A stretch of 64,000 nt of DNA from Eubacterium maltosivorans (GTDB lineage: Bacteria > Bacillota > Clostridia > Eubacteriales > Eubacteriaceae): the NCBI RefSeq assembly GCF_002441855.2, contig NZ_CP029487.1, positions 2,170,001-2,234,000 of the forward strand, written 5' to 3'. Both the position numbers and the translations under genes were made by a program. A model generated the notes under the pieces. It saw only the letters and a program-made list of their open reading frames with translations, ran no database searches and was not told where the DNA came from. Below are positions 1 to 7,654 of the stretch, piece after piece (the first letter of the stretch is position 1; every line of letters begins with the position of its first letter).

Positions 1-67
1 TGGCGTCGACCATTTTTATCTGGTTTGCAATACAGTGTCCGCAACTGAAATTTTAATTTTATCCCGT

Positions 68-135
68 AAAAAGGCCTCCCGAAATCCCGAATTCGCTGTT
101 TGAAAACAGTTTTCGGGATTTCGGGAGGCTTTTTT
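68..135. terminator. Bidirectional hairpin terminator
   Basis: An 18-bp perfect stem (arms 74-91 and 112-129, core CTCCCGAAATCCCGAA) has an A-run on its left and a T-run on its right, so it can stop transcription from either side. The gene it serves lies outside the window to the left, or it is a second stop downstream of tuf. Confidence 0.85.
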
Positions 136-215
136 AAATTGCGGACATAAAATCAAGCCAGCCACGACACTGCCAGCGCCCTCCATCAAACGCAGCCAAA
201 GGCTGCCGTTTGCTC

Positions 216-250
216 CGCAACTATCCATTATCCACTATCAACGATCAACT
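216..250. repeat. Remnant heptamer array (right border of heptamer-bordered element)
   Basis: Tandem variants of the heptamer ACTATCA (ACTATCC, ATTATCC, ACTATCA, ACGATCA) run directly into the tuf terminator. The same heptamers border the larger elements at 50.7 and 51.8 kb. The left half of the element is not recognisable here, so this is probably a decayed copy. Confidence 0.5.
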
Positions 251-284
251 AAAAAAAGGATCAGGCTCGAAAAAGCCTGATCCT
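251..284 (-). terminator. tuf terminator
   Basis: An 11-bp perfect stem (257-267 with 274-284, AGGATCAGGCT) is followed on the minus strand by seven T residues. It lies about 110 bases after the tuf stop codon and is the obvious rho-independent terminator of tuf. Confidence 0.9.
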
Positions 285-310
285 CTAAATTCTATTCTCT
301 TTTTAAATTG

Positions 311-382
311 GTTTACAAATTATTTCAAAAATCCTGTTCATCCTTTCGGATGATTTTTGAAAAATTTGCATTTGCTTCGTTA
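311..382. repeat. Partial copy (R0) of dispersed two-hairpin element
   Basis: The arm at 316-333 pairs almost perfectly with 352-368 (closing CAAATT/AATTTG), followed by TTTGCATTTGCTTCGTTACC. The same order, a first hairpin and then TTTGCGTTTG.YTCGTTRCC, occurs in the three longer copies at 2566-2698, 2792-2923 and 57050-57177. Only the first hairpin and linker survive before tuf coding sequence begins at 395, so it lies in the tuf 3' untranslated region. Confidence 0.6.
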
Positions 383-394
383 CCGGACTCAGCG

Positions 395-1588
395 TCAGTC
401 TGTAATAATCTTAGCAACGGCGCCGGAACCTACGGTACGGCCACCTTCACGGATCGCAAAACGTAAACCTTCTTCGATCGCGATTGGGGTGATCAGGGTG
501 ATTTCCATTTCAACGTTGTCCCCTGGCATGACCATTTCGACGCCTTCTGGTAATTTGATATTACCGGTTACGTCGGTTGTTCTGAAGTAGAACTGTGGTC
601 TGTAGCCATCGAAGAATGGGGTATGGCGGCCGCCTTCTTCTTTGGTCAGGACGTATACCTGGGCGGTGAAGTGGGTGTGTGGGTGGATGGAACCTGGTTT
701 TGCCAGTACCTGTCCACGTTCGATCATGGTACGGTCGATCCCACGTAACAGGGCGCCGATGTTGTCGCCGGAGCGGCCTTCATCTAACAGCTTACGGAAC
801 ATTTCAATCCCGGTTACAACGGTCTTTTTGATTTCGTGAATCCCGACGATTTCGACTTCGTCCCCGACGTGTACCACGCCACGTTCGACTCTACCGGTTG
901 CCACGGTACCACGGCCGGTGATGGAGAAGACGTCTTCTACTGGCATTAAGAATGGTTTGTCGGTGTCGCGTTCGGGTTCTGGAATGTATGCGTCTACTTC
1001 TTTCATCAGTTCGACGATTTTGTCGCCCCATTCGCCGTCTGGATCTTCTAAGGCTTTTAAAGCGGATCCGATAACGATTGGTGTGTCGTCTCCTGGGAAT
1101 TCGTATTCGTCTAACAGTTCTCGAACTTCCATTTCAACCAGTTCTAATAATTCTTCGTCGTCGACCATGTCGGCTTTGTTTAAGAATACGATGATGTATG
1201 GTACGCCTACCTGACGGCTTAACAGGATGTGTTCACGGGTCTGTGGCATTGGGCCGTCTGCTGCGGATACGACTAAGATCGCGCCGTCCATCTGGGCTGC
1301 GCCGGTGATCATGTTTTTAACGTAGTCGGCATGGCCTGGGCAGTCGACGTGTGCGTAGTGGCGGGCGTCGGTTTCATATTCGACGTGGGCGGTTGAGATG
1401 GTGATCCCACGTTCTCTTTCTTCTGGTGCTTTATCGATGTTGTCGAAGGCTACCGCTTCACCGGTTCCGAAACGTTTGTTTAATACGGTGGTGATTGCTG
1501 CGGTTAATGTGGTTTTACCGTGGTCTACGTGACCGATGGTACCAATGTTAACATGTGGTTTGGATCTTTCAAATTTTTCTTTAGCCAT
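395..1588 (-). CDS. tuf: Elongation factor Tu
   Basis: The 397-residue product is full length for EF-Tu, the GTPase that delivers aminoacyl-tRNA to the ribosome. The G1 loop GHVDHGKT is at residues 19-26, followed by DCPGH and NKAD and by the usual beta-barrel domains 2 and 3. The ATG is preceded by AAGGAGAT. It has its own consensus promoter (TTGAAA, 17 bp, TATAAT) and its own terminator, so it looks monocistronic. It is not next to fusA, rpsJ, secE or nusG here, so it may be one of two tuf copies; the window cannot show that. Codon use is strongly biased, as in highly expressed genes. Confidence 0.98.
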   Translation of the reverse strand: MAKEKFERSKPHVNIGTIGHVDHGKTTLTAAITTVLNKRFGTGEAVAFDNIDKAPEERERGITISTAHVEYETDARHYAHVDCPGHADYVKNMITGAAQMDGAILVVSAADGPMPQTREHILLSRQVGVPYIIVFLNKADMVDDEELLELVEMEVRELLDEYEFPGDDTPIVIGSALKALEDPDGEWGDKIVELMKEVDAYIPEPERDTDKPFLMPVEDVFSITGRGTVATGRVERGVVHVGDEVEIVGIHEIKKTVVTGIEMFRKLLDEGRSGDNIGALLRGIDRTMIERGQVLAKPGSIHPHTHFTAQVYVLTKEEGGRHTPFFDGYRPQFYFRTTDVTGNIKLPEGVEMVMPGDNVEMEITLITPIAIEEGLRFAIREGGRTVGSGAVAKIITD

Positions 1589-1681
1589 TTTGTTATCTCC
1601 TTAAAGATTATAAATTAATTTAAATAGATACGATTTGATGCGCGCCGTTTTTTCCATATTCCGGACGGCTTCACTCAGCAT

Positions 1682-1710
1682 ATTATACAATAGCATCCGG
1701 GGGGTTTCAA
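1682..1710 (-). promoter_or_regulatory. tuf promoter, sigma-A type
   Basis: On the minus strand TTGAAA (1705-1710) and TATAAT (1682-1687) are separated by exactly 17 bp. The TATAAT is perfect and the -35 matches 4 of 6 positions. The transcript would carry a leader of about 85 bases before the tuf ATG. Confidence 0.85.
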
Positions 1711-1746
1711 GCTTTTTTGTTCCAAAACTTAAATAAAATTGGGATA

Positions 1747-1774
1747 AAAAAAATAAGCCGGAAGCATCCGGCTT
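1747..1774 (-). terminator. Terminator of the cold-shock gene
   Basis: An 8-bp stem (1755-1762 with 1767-1774, AAGCCGGA) with a 4-base loop is followed on the minus strand by a T-rich tract. It lies about 25 bases after the cold-shock stop codon. Confidence 0.85.
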
Positions 1775-1798
1775 AAAATTTGATCAATCGGTGGCAGA

Positions 1799-1999
1799 CT
1801 ACGCCAGGCAGACGTTCTTAGCCTGCAGGCCGCGCGGGCCCTGTTCGGTGTCAAAGGTTACCTTGTCGCCGTCATTTAAGGTCTTGAAGCCATCGCCAAC
1901 GATGGATGAGAAGTGTACGAATACGTCGTCGCCGTCTTCTCTTGAGATGAAACCAAAACCTTTATCGCCATTAAACCATTTAACTGTACCATTATTCAT
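1799..1999 (-). CDS. Cold-shock domain protein (CspA/CspB family)
   Basis: A single 66-residue cold-shock domain, an RNA/ssDNA-binding OB fold acting as an RNA chaperone. Both RNP signatures are present: KGFGFI (RNP1) and VFVHF (RNP2). The in-frame ORF extends 22 codons further upstream, but the ATG at 1999 has AGGAGG at good spacing and gives the standard family start (MNNGTVKWF), so the shorter form is chosen. It has its own strong promoter about 160 bases upstream, and the long leader with a 15-bp inverted repeat is typical of cold-regulated csp mRNAs. Confidence 0.96.
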   Translation of the reverse strand: MNNGTVKWFNGDKGFGFISREDGDDVFVHFSSIVGDGFKTLNDGDKVTFDTEQGPRGLQAKNVCLA

Positions 2000-2050
2000 T
2001 GTGGTACCTCCTAGAAACTGTATTATATTCGCAATCGTAAAATAAAAAAA

Positions 2051-2128
2051 CACATATTTTTGCAAACCCTCTTGTCACCAAGCTTACATTGAACTTAAGT
2101 AGACAAAAACGACTTGCAAAAATATGTG
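2051..2128 (-). promoter_or_regulatory. Structured 5' leader of the cold-shock mRNA
   Basis: A perfect 15-base inverted repeat (2051-2065 with 2114-2128; one arm CACATATTTTTGCAA) is separated by 48 bases and lies wholly inside the predicted leader between promoter and start codon. Cold-shock mRNAs of other bacteria have long leaders that refold with temperature. The role here is inferred from that and from position. Confidence 0.55.
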
Positions 2129-2160
2129 AAATCAATTGATACTCTCTTAAATACACTCCT

Positions 2161-2189
2161 AGTATAACCGACCCGACACTCCTTGTCAA
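2161..2189 (-). promoter_or_regulatory. Cold-shock gene promoter, near-perfect sigma-A consensus
   Basis: TTGACA (2184-2189, minus strand) and TATACT (2161-2166) are separated by exactly 17 bp. This is the best promoter match in the window. Transcription would start near 2153, leaving an untranslated leader of about 154 bases. Confidence 0.9.
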
Positions 2190-2440
2190 ATCGCCTTAAG
2201 AAAATACGGTTTCTCTTAAGAAACGAAGCCCCGGCCGTCTGGGCCAGGGCTTCGCGAGAGAAAATTGGGAGAGTGAATTGTTCGTTAAAATAAGAGGTCT
2301 GTGTGTTCGAAAATATATATACCCGCCGGCCGCCTTTTTTAAACACCGCCAGACACTGTCCCCCAATCTTTTATAAAAAAGCCTCGGACATCTAAAAATT
2401 TTACCTTTCGGACAATTTTAGGGCAAACGCTCCAAGGCAT
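2190..2440. other. Noncoding stretch between the cold-shock promoter and the tRNA terminator
   Basis: No convincing gene. It contains a GC-rich imperfect hairpin at 2225-2253 (GAAGCCC...GGGCTTC) without a T-tract, and A/T-rich flanks. The 83-codon minus-strand ORF here lacks a ribosome binding site and overlaps the promoter. Confidence 0.5.
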
Positions 2441-2466
2441 AAAAATAGCGACTTCTGAAAGTCGCT
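2441..2466 (-). terminator. Terminator of the tRNA-Tyr/tRNA-Thr transcript
   Basis: An 8-bp stem (2447-2454 with 2459-2466, AGCGACTT) with a 4-base loop is followed on the minus strand by ATTTTT. It lies 15 bases beyond the 3' end of tRNA-Thr. Confidence 0.8.
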
Positions 2467-2480
2467 TCAATACTAATTGA

Positions 2481-2556
2481 TGGAGCCCTTGTCCGGATTC
2501 GAACCGGAGACCCCCACCTTACCATGGTGGTGCTCTACCTGCTGAGCTACAAGGGC
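2481..2556 (-). tRNA. tRNA-Thr (anticodon GGT)
   Basis: A 76-base cloverleaf with encoded CCA. The acceptor GCCCTTG pairs with CAAGGGC; the D arm is GCTC/GAGC; the anticodon stem CCACC/GGTGG encloses a loop with GGT at positions 34-36; the T arm CCGG..TTCGAAT..CCGG is intact. It follows tRNA-Tyr on the same strand, with a dispersed element between them. Confidence 0.95.
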
Positions 2557-2565
2557 ATGTATAAA

Positions 2566-2698
2566 GGATCGTAGATTCCTCAGCAATTCGATTATCCTTA
2601 TCGGATAATTGCTTCGTCATCTGCGTTAGTTTTGTTGCCGTGCGCCCGCTAACGCTCCATGCGCACTACCAAATTTACTCCATAAATTTGGACAAAAC
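2566..2698. repeat. Dispersed two-hairpin element, copy R1
   Basis: Begins with AAGGATC just beyond the tRNA-Thr 5' end. It has a first hairpin closed by GTAGAT/ATCTGC, a linker, then a second domain closed by GTTTTGT (2629-2635) and ACAAAAC (2692-2698). Inside are GTGCGC/GCGCAC around CCGCTAACG, and a CCAAATTTA/TAAATTTGG hairpin. It shares sequence and layout with R2, R3 and the partial R0. It fills the space between the two tRNA genes. Confidence 0.75.
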
Positions 2699-2700
2699 GT

Positions 2701-2785
2701 TGGTGGGGAGAGATGGATTCGAACCATCGTAGACTCAGTCAACGGATTTACAGTCCGCCCCCTTTAGCCACTCGGGCATCTCCCC
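2701..2785 (-). tRNA. tRNA-Tyr (anticodon GTA)
   Basis: An 85-base class II tRNA with long variable arm and encoded CCA. The acceptor GGGGAGA pairs with TCTCCCC; the anticodon loop CTGTAAA gives GTA; the T loop TTCGAAT is intact. Probably co-transcribed with tRNA-Thr. Confidence 0.95.
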
Positions 2786-2791
2786 ATGTAA

Positions 2792-2923
2792 GGATCACAA
2801 ATGCTTCGAAAATTTTATAACCTTTCAGGAAAATTTCCGTATCATTTGCGTTTGTCTCGTTACCGCACGCCCGCTAACGTTCTATGCGTGCTGCCAAATT
2901 CACTTTGCAAATTTGGACTCAAC
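2792..2923. repeat. Dispersed two-hairpin element, copy R2
   Basis: Begins GGATCAC right after the tRNA-Tyr 5' end. The first hairpin is closed by CAAATG/CATTTG; the second domain contains GCACGC/GCGTGC around CCCGCTAACG and a CCAAATT/AATTTGG hairpin. The outer stem of the second domain is degenerate in this copy. It separates sigH from tRNA-Tyr. Confidence 0.75.
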
Positions 2924-2985
2924 ATCGACAGCTTCTATATGATACTCTATTCTGATAGGATAGTCAAGCCCTTTTATTAAAATTT

Positions 2986-3561
2986 TTAGATTTTTTTTCG
3001 AATCCGCTGGATCGCGTTGTCCACAGCCTTTTTTGACCGGCCGATCTTATCGCTGATCTCCTGGTGGGACGCGCCCTTCAGGTAATAATAGAGTACCTGC
3101 TTTTCCAGCTCTGAGAGCTCGCTCTTAGCCACCTGGCTGAAATGCTCCACAGCCTCGCGGGTCACCAGCTCCTCATTGGGGTCCAGCGCCGCGGTGGAGG
3201 CCACCAGATCCAGCAGCGTGGTCTCCGGGTCGTCCTCTGAAACGGGTGAGTAGAGTGAGACCGTATCGCCCATGGGGCTGTGCTTCGGCCGCTTCGCCTT
3301 TGTGACCACACTTTTGATCCGGTTTTCCACACACAGTCCGGCAAAGGTTTTAAAGCTTGTGCCGCGGTCCTCGCGGTAATCCCAGATAGCGCCCAGCAGT
3401 GCAATCATGCCCTCCTGGATCAAATCCTCCTGGTCGCCGCCGATATAGTAAAAGGGCCGGGCCTTCTGCGTCACCACACAGCGGTATTTTTCTACAATGG
3501 CCACCACTGCTTCCTTATCACCACTCTGGGCTTTTTTCACAAGTTCCAGATCCTTGTCCAT
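2986..3561 (-). CDS. sigH: RNA polymerase sigma factor SigH (sporulation/stationary phase)
   Basis: A 191-residue sigma-70-family factor of the Spo0H group. Region 2 lies at about residues 20-85 (YIGGDQEDLIQEGMIALLGA, then AIWDYREDRGTSFKTFA). Region 4 with its helix-turn-helix is at 150-190 (LSELEKQVLYYYLKGASHQEISDKIGRSKKAVDNAI). The ATG at 3561 is chosen over the TTG one codon upstream because GGAGG is correctly spaced and the ATG overlaps the stop of the preceding gene (TGATG), implying translational coupling. The order rlmB - NYN protein - sigH is the common clostridial arrangement. SigH normally drives early sporulation genes, hence the inference of a spore-former lineage. Confidence 0.93.
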   Translation of the reverse strand: MDKDLELVKKAQSGDKEAVVAIVEKYRCVVTQKARPFYYIGGDQEDLIQEGMIALLGAIWDYREDRGTSFKTFAGLCVENRIKSVVTKAKRPKHSPMGDTVSLYSPVSEDDPETTLLDLVASTAALDPNEELVTREAVEHFSQVAKSELSELEKQVLYYYLKGASHQEISDKIGRSKKAVDNAIQRIRKKI

Positions 3562-4091
3562 CAATCCTCCACATTTCCTTTTCTCAGTTCTTTCATAACC
3601 GCCAGCACCTCGTCGTCCATATAGTCCTCCAGCTTGTTGCGGGTATCGCTCTCGGTTCTGCGGTACTGCTTCCTGACCTGCTTCGCGCTCTCACGCATGG
3701 CCTGGATCAGCTCGCGGGACGGGACCCGCTCCCCGCCGCCCGCCAGCACCACACGCTGAAGCGTATAGTCTGAGGTGACCACCTTGACCGTGTAGGGCTT
3801 AGGCAGGCTGAATACCAGCTTTTCAATATAGGTATCCGCGGTTTTATTCTTCTCGGTAAAAACCACCTTGATACGGCCGCGTATTTCCTCGCGCCGCGGG
3901 CCGCTTTCCTGAGAGTAGGCGTCAAAAACCAAAACCGTTTCATAGCCCATCAGCCCGCTGTAGCTGTTTAACTGCTCAATCAGATCCTCACGGGCCTCCT
4001 CCAGGCTGAATTCTGTCAGCCCTTCCATCTCTGCCCAGTGATGGATCACGTTGTAGCCATCGACAATCAGATAGGTTTTTATTTTTGACAC
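3561..4091 (-). CDS. NYN-domain RNA-binding/nuclease-like protein (YacP family)
   Basis: A 176-residue protein opening with YLIVDGYNVIHHW, the acidic metal site of NYN (PIN-like) domains; further acidic positions are in VLVFDAYSQ and NKTADTYIEKL. YacP-type proteins are presumed ribonucleases acting on ribosomal or other RNA, and the gene sits between rlmB and sigH as in other clostridia. The C-terminal 40 residues are charged and helical. The start is awkward: the upstream-most GTG at 4091 overlaps the GGAGG ribosome binding site, while the best-spaced codon is ATA, three codons later. The N-terminus is therefore uncertain by a few residues. Confidence 0.85.
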   Translation of the reverse strand: MSKIKTYLIVDGYNVIHHWAEMEGLTEFSLEEAREDLIEQLNSYSGLMGYETVLVFDAYSQESGPRREEIRGRIKVVFTEKNKTADTYIEKLVFSLPKPYTVKVVTSDYTLQRVVLAGGGERVPSRELIQAMRESAKQVRKQYRRTESDTRNKLEDYMDDEVLAVMKELRKGNVED

Positions 4092-4126
4092 CTCCCTTCA
4101 TCCTGTACGGTTCCGCGCCCTGCTGC

Positions 4127-4151
4127 GGTACGGTCCGAAACAGACCGTACC
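4127..4151. repeat. GGTACGGTC hairpin (dispersed hairpin family)
   Basis: A perfect 9-bp stem (4127-4135 with 4143-4151) around CGAAACA overlaps the rlmB stop codon. Close relatives are the plsC/nadE terminator at 52861-52895 and the hairpin at 43720-43744. No T-tract follows on either side, so it is probably not itself a terminator. Confidence 0.6.
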
Positions 4152-5002
4152 TACTGGTGGCGCTGTCTGGCCGCCTCGCTCAGGATAATGGCCGCCGCGG
4201 CAGACGCGTTAAAAGAATCAATGTCGCCGTAAAGCGGAATCGAAACGCTGTAATCGCACTGTTTTTTCACATTGGGACTGATCCCCTTGCCCTCGTTGCC
4301 AATGATGATGGCCAGCTTGCCCTTAAAATCGTTTTTGTAATAAGGCGCCCCGTCCATATCCGCCGCCATGATCCAGAAGCCCTTTGCCTTCAGATCATCA
4401 ATACACTGTGTCAGGTTGCCGACCTTGACAATGGGGGTATGGGCCACCGCGCCTGAGGACGCCTTGACCGATACGGCCGTCAGGCCCGCTGACCGACGCT
4501 TTGGAATAATGACGCCGTGAACCCCGCAGAGGTTGGCGCTTCTGATAATCGCGCCCAGATTATGCGGATCCGTCAGGTGGTCTAAGATCACCACAAGGGG
4601 TTCCTCGCCCCTGGCGGCAGCTTTTGCCAGCACATCCTCCATGCTACTGTAGGGAAAGGGCGCCATCATCGCCGCCACACCCTGGTGCGGCTGTCCGTCC
4701 GCCAGACCCTCCAGCTTGATTTTTTCCACACTCTGGACCACAATCCCCCGCTTGCGCGCCTTTTCGGCAATCGTGCCCAGCACATGGTCCTTATTGTCCT
4801 TGAGGATCAGAAGCTTATCGATCTGCTGTTCTGAGCGAAGGGCTTCCATCACCGGGTTTTTGCCGACAATCACAAAGCTGTCATCCCCGTCATCGTCCTG
4901 TCTGCGCGCGTCACGCCGCTTCAGGTCCGCCCGGTGATAGCTTTCCTTTTTCTGTTCCCGTCCACGGTCGTTCCGTGGCTTTTTACGATCATTCTTTTTC
5001 AT
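4151..5002 (-). CDS. rlmB: 23S rRNA (guanosine-2'-O)-methyltransferase RlmB (TrmH/SpoU family)
   Basis: A 283-residue SpoU-class enzyme expected to 2'-O-methylate a guanosine of 23S rRNA from SAM. The first 40 residues are an Arg/Lys/Asp-rich tail. A substrate-binding domain follows (IVGKNPVMEALRS, about residues 46-58), then the trefoil-knot catalytic domain with motif 1 LTDPHNLGAIIRSANLCG, motif 2 IIIGNEGKGIS and motif 3 SIPLYGDIDSFNASAAAAII. It reads into the NYN gene and sigH with small gaps and is probably the first gene of that operon. Confidence 0.92.
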   Translation of the reverse strand: MKKNDRKKPRNDRGREQKKESYHRADLKRRDARRQDDDGDDSFVIVGKNPVMEALRSEQQIDKLLILKDNKDHVLGTIAEKARKRGIVVQSVEKIKLEGLADGQPHQGVAAMMAPFPYSSMEDVLAKAAARGEEPLVVILDHLTDPHNLGAIIRSANLCGVHGVIIPKRRSAGLTAVSVKASSGAVAHTPIVKVGNLTQCIDDLKAKGFWIMAADMDGAPYYKNDFKGKLAIIIGNEGKGISPNVKKQCDYSVSIPLYGDIDSFNASAAAAIILSEAARQRHQ

Positions 5003-5163
5003 TTTATACCTGCTTATTTTTATTTTATTTTAACATTGAATCATTAAATAAAGATTATTTAAAATTTAGTGGATAGTGGAGACTTATCAACTATAAAATC
5101 ACCTTTCGTTCTATCCCTGCCGCTTCCTATCAGCTTTACCCAAACGCCCACGGCCGGTAAATA

Positions 5164-6330
5164 TTACCGGTCGTCCGCTTCCCCATCACGCCGCTTTCTG
5201 GGCGGCAGTGGGCCGAAATACTGGTAGAAATAGGTTTTGATGGTGCTGTTGTAGAGCTTGCGGTTTTTTGTGGCTTTTTTGCCAAAATAACGCTCAAATT
5301 CCGGATAGCCCGTGATAATAAAGTAGGACCAGTCCTCCAGCCCGGAAAATGCCTCGCCCATATCGCGGTAGAGCGCCTGAATTTCCTTTTCCTGCCCGAT
5401 ACGTTCGCCATAAGGCGGGTTGGTGACAATGACCCCGTAACGCCTTTTAGTCGCCACAGACTGAACCGGCAGCTTCTGAAAAGCCACATAATTGGTGACG
5501 CCAGCCAGCTCTGCGTTGATACGCGCCTGCTTCAGAGCTGCCGGGTCAATATCAGACCCCAGAAGGCGGAATTCACGGTCATTGACAGCCGCCTTAGCGT
5601 TTTCCCGCGCTTCCTCCCACAATTTCGCCGGTATGGCCGGCCATTCTTCAGAAACAAAGCTCCGTTTCAAACCCGGCGCAATGTTTTTTCCCATCAGAGC
5701 CGCCTCAATGACAATGGTTCCAGAGCCGCAAAGCGGGTCGAGAAAGACGCGGTGTGGCTGCCAGCGCGACAGATAAACCAGGGCCGCTGCGATGGTTTCC
5801 TTGAGCGGGGCCTCATTACCGTACTGCCTGTAGCCGCGCTTGTGCAGACCAGAGCCGCTGGTGTCAATGGAGAGAACCACTTCGTCCTTTAAAATCTGGA
5901 TATGGATGGGATAGTGTCCCTCCGTCTCCTCGAACCAGCCCACGCCGTAGACCTTTTTCAACCGCTCAACCACCGCCTTCTTCACGATCCGCTGTCCGTC
6001 CGATTTGCTGAACAGCTTGGATTTTACGCTGGTGATCTTGGCCGCGGGAAAGACTCCTTTTACCGGAATCCAATCCTCCCAGGGCAGCGCCTTTGTTTTT
6101 TCAAAGAGCGTATCAAAGGTTTCTGCCCGAAACTGCCCCATTTTCAGCAGAACCCGGTCTGCGCACCGCAGCCATAAATTGGACGCCACAATGGCAGAAA
6201 GAGGGCCGGTGTAGTAAACCCGCCCGTTTTCAACCGCCTCGATTTCATACCCCAGGCGTTTAATTTCATCCTTTACCACGCTCTCCAGCCCAAAGGCTGT
6301 CGTTGCGATCAGATGTACTTGTCTGTTCAT
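5164..6330 (-). CDS. THUMP-domain class I SAM-dependent RNA methyltransferase
   Basis: A 388-residue protein of the YpsC/RlmL N-terminal-half family (presumed 23S rRNA m2G methyltransferase). The N-terminal ferredoxin-like/THUMP part covers residues 1-160. The Rossmann methyltransferase follows, with motif I DPLCGSGT at 198-205 and the catalytic NPPYGER at 304-310, typical of N2-guanine or N6-adenine methylation. A small hairpin (CCGGTAA/TTACCGG) sits on the stop codon. The exact modified nucleotide cannot be told from sequence. Confidence 0.88.
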   Translation of the reverse strand: MNRQVHLIATTAFGLESVVKDEIKRLGYEIEAVENGRVYYTGPLSAIVASNLWLRCADRVLLKMGQFRAETFDTLFEKTKALPWEDWIPVKGVFPAAKITSVKSKLFSKSDGQRIVKKAVVERLKKVYGVGWFEETEGHYPIHIQILKDEVVLSIDTSGSGLHKRGYRQYGNEAPLKETIAAALVYLSRWQPHRVFLDPLCGSGTIVIEAALMGKNIAPGLKRSFVSEEWPAIPAKLWEEARENAKAAVNDREFRLLGSDIDPAALKQARINAELAGVTNYVAFQKLPVQSVATKRRYGVIVTNPPYGERIGQEKEIQALYRDMGEAFSGLEDWSYFIITGYPEFERYFGKKATKNRKLYNSTIKTYFYQYFGPLPPRKRRDGEADDR

Positions 6331-6373
6331 AATTTTCCTTACCGTTCATTTATTTTTTCGCATTAAAACTGAG

Positions 6374-6400
6374 AAGGGCGTGTGCTAAAGCCACGCCCTT
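6374..6400 (-). terminator. hisS terminator
   Basis: A 9-bp stem (6374-6382 with 6392-6400, AAGGGCGTG) is followed on the minus strand by CTCAGTTTTAAT, just past the hisS stop codon. The T-tract is short, so termination may be partial. Confidence 0.65.
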
Positions 6401-6406
6401 GAACTG

Positions 6407-7651
6407 CTAAAATGCTTTTATTTCTTCGTCTCTGCCAAAAACCATAAATCCGCCGTATCCCTTGCCTTCATAATAATTGATCTGCTTGCCGAATTTCTTC
6501 TTCATGGCGACCAGATTCACGGTGTAGCCGTCCGCCCTCAGCTTGTCGGCACAGGGAATGACCTCCGTCATAGCGTCCTTACCCGCGTCATAGAACAGCA
6601 GAATCCGTTTGTTTTCAGACGCTTTATCTGCCTGTTCCTCCAAAAGAATGTTGACGATCCGTTCAAAGCCGATGGAAAAGCCAACCGCCGGAACCGAATT
6701 TTTAGCATACTTGCCAATCATGTTGTCATAGCGCCCGCCGCCGGCAATGGAAAAACCATACGGTCCATAGCTGACTTCAAAAATCTGACCGGTATAATAC
6801 CCCATGCCGCGGATCAGCGTAAAGTCAAAGACGACGTGATACCTGCCGCCAGACAAAGCGTTGCTGGTTTCAATGACCCTTTTCAGATCTGCCACCGCCT
6901 CAGGCTCGTCAACCTTGTCGCCGATGTTGTCCAGCGTAACGGTGGCCGCCTCGTCCACGAAAGCATTTACCATGGCTTCATCATAGCCCTTTTCGATAAG
7001 TTCCTTCTTCACGCCGTCCGCGCCGATTTTATCCGCCTTGTCCAGAGAAATGCAGACCGAGCCTGCATCCTCTTCCTTAAAGCCCGCCTTTGCGATAAAG
7101 GCGTTGAGCAGCTTGCGGTCATTCACCTTGATGGTGAAGCCCTCAAAGCCGATGGCCATGAGCGCTTTGGAGGTCGTGTTGATCAGTTCCATCTCAGCCG
7201 ATACGGTAGGATCACCGATAATATCAATGTCGCACTGCTTAAAGGAACGGTAACGCCCCTTCTGCGGGCGCTCCGCCCGAAACACATTGCCAATCTGGAT
7301 GGCTTTAAAAGGCGTTTCCAGCTCACCGGCATTGTTTGAGTAAAAACGGCTCAGCGGCAGGGTCAAATCAAAACGCAGGCCCATATCGCAGAGATCCGAC
7401 ACAGTGCTTCCCTCATGTACCTTAAGCTTGTCGCCGCGTTTTAAAACCGTGAAGAGCATCTTCAGGTTTTCGCCGCCGTCGCTGCCGAGCAGCAAATCGA
7501 TATTTTCAAGGGCCGGCGTTTCAATCCGCGAGAACCCATGACTTCTGTAAATTGCCAGGATCTGCTGTTCTAGCTGATCCCGGATAAGCATTTCCCGGGG
7601 CAGAATATCGCGCGCGCCCCGCACTGGATTTGAACTAATCAATTCGGTCAC
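6407..7651 (-). CDS. hisS: Histidyl-tRNA synthetase
   Basis: A 414-residue class II synthetase charging tRNA-His. Motif 2 is in FRAERPQKGRYRSFKQCDID and the histidine-binding signature appears as LIRGMGYYTGQIFE. A C-terminal anticodon-binding domain of about 80 residues is present, which argues against the HisZ regulatory paralogue that lacks it. It starts 3 bases after the tyrS stop, so tyrS-hisS form an operon. No T-box leader fits between them. It is not next to aspS as in many Firmicutes, so another hisS elsewhere is possible. Confidence 0.88.
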   Translation of the reverse strand: MTELISSNPVRGARDILPREMLIRDQLEQQILAIYRSHGFSRIETPALENIDLLLGSDGGENLKMLFTVLKRGDKLKVHEGSTVSDLCDMGLRFDLTLPLSRFYSNNAGELETPFKAIQIGNVFRAERPQKGRYRSFKQCDIDIIGDPTVSAEMELINTTSKALMAIGFEGFTIKVNDRKLLNAFIAKAGFKEEDAGSVCISLDKADKIGADGVKKELIEKGYDEAMVNAFVDEAATVTLDNIGDKVDEPEAVADLKRVIETSNALSGGRYHVVFDFTLIRGMGYYTGQIFEVSYGPYGFSIAGGGRYDNMIGKYAKNSVPAVGFSIGFERIVNILLEEQADKASENKRILLFYDAGKDAMTEVIPCADKLRADGYTVNLVAMKKKFGKQINYYEGKGYGGFMVFGRDEEIKAF

Positions 7652-7654
7652 CTC

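Noticed and set aside
16-228. 70-codon minus-strand ORF at the window start
   Set aside because: It runs through the strong bidirectional terminator at 68-135 and has no ribosome binding site.
2095-2346. 83-codon minus-strand ORF upstream of the cold-shock gene
   Set aside because: Overlaps the consensus promoter and leader, no ribosome binding site, no recognisable domain.
6407-7651. HisZ (ATP-phosphoribosyltransferase regulatory subunit)
   Set aside because: Has the histidine signature GMGYYTGQ and a C-terminal anticodon-binding domain, and no his biosynthesis genes are near.
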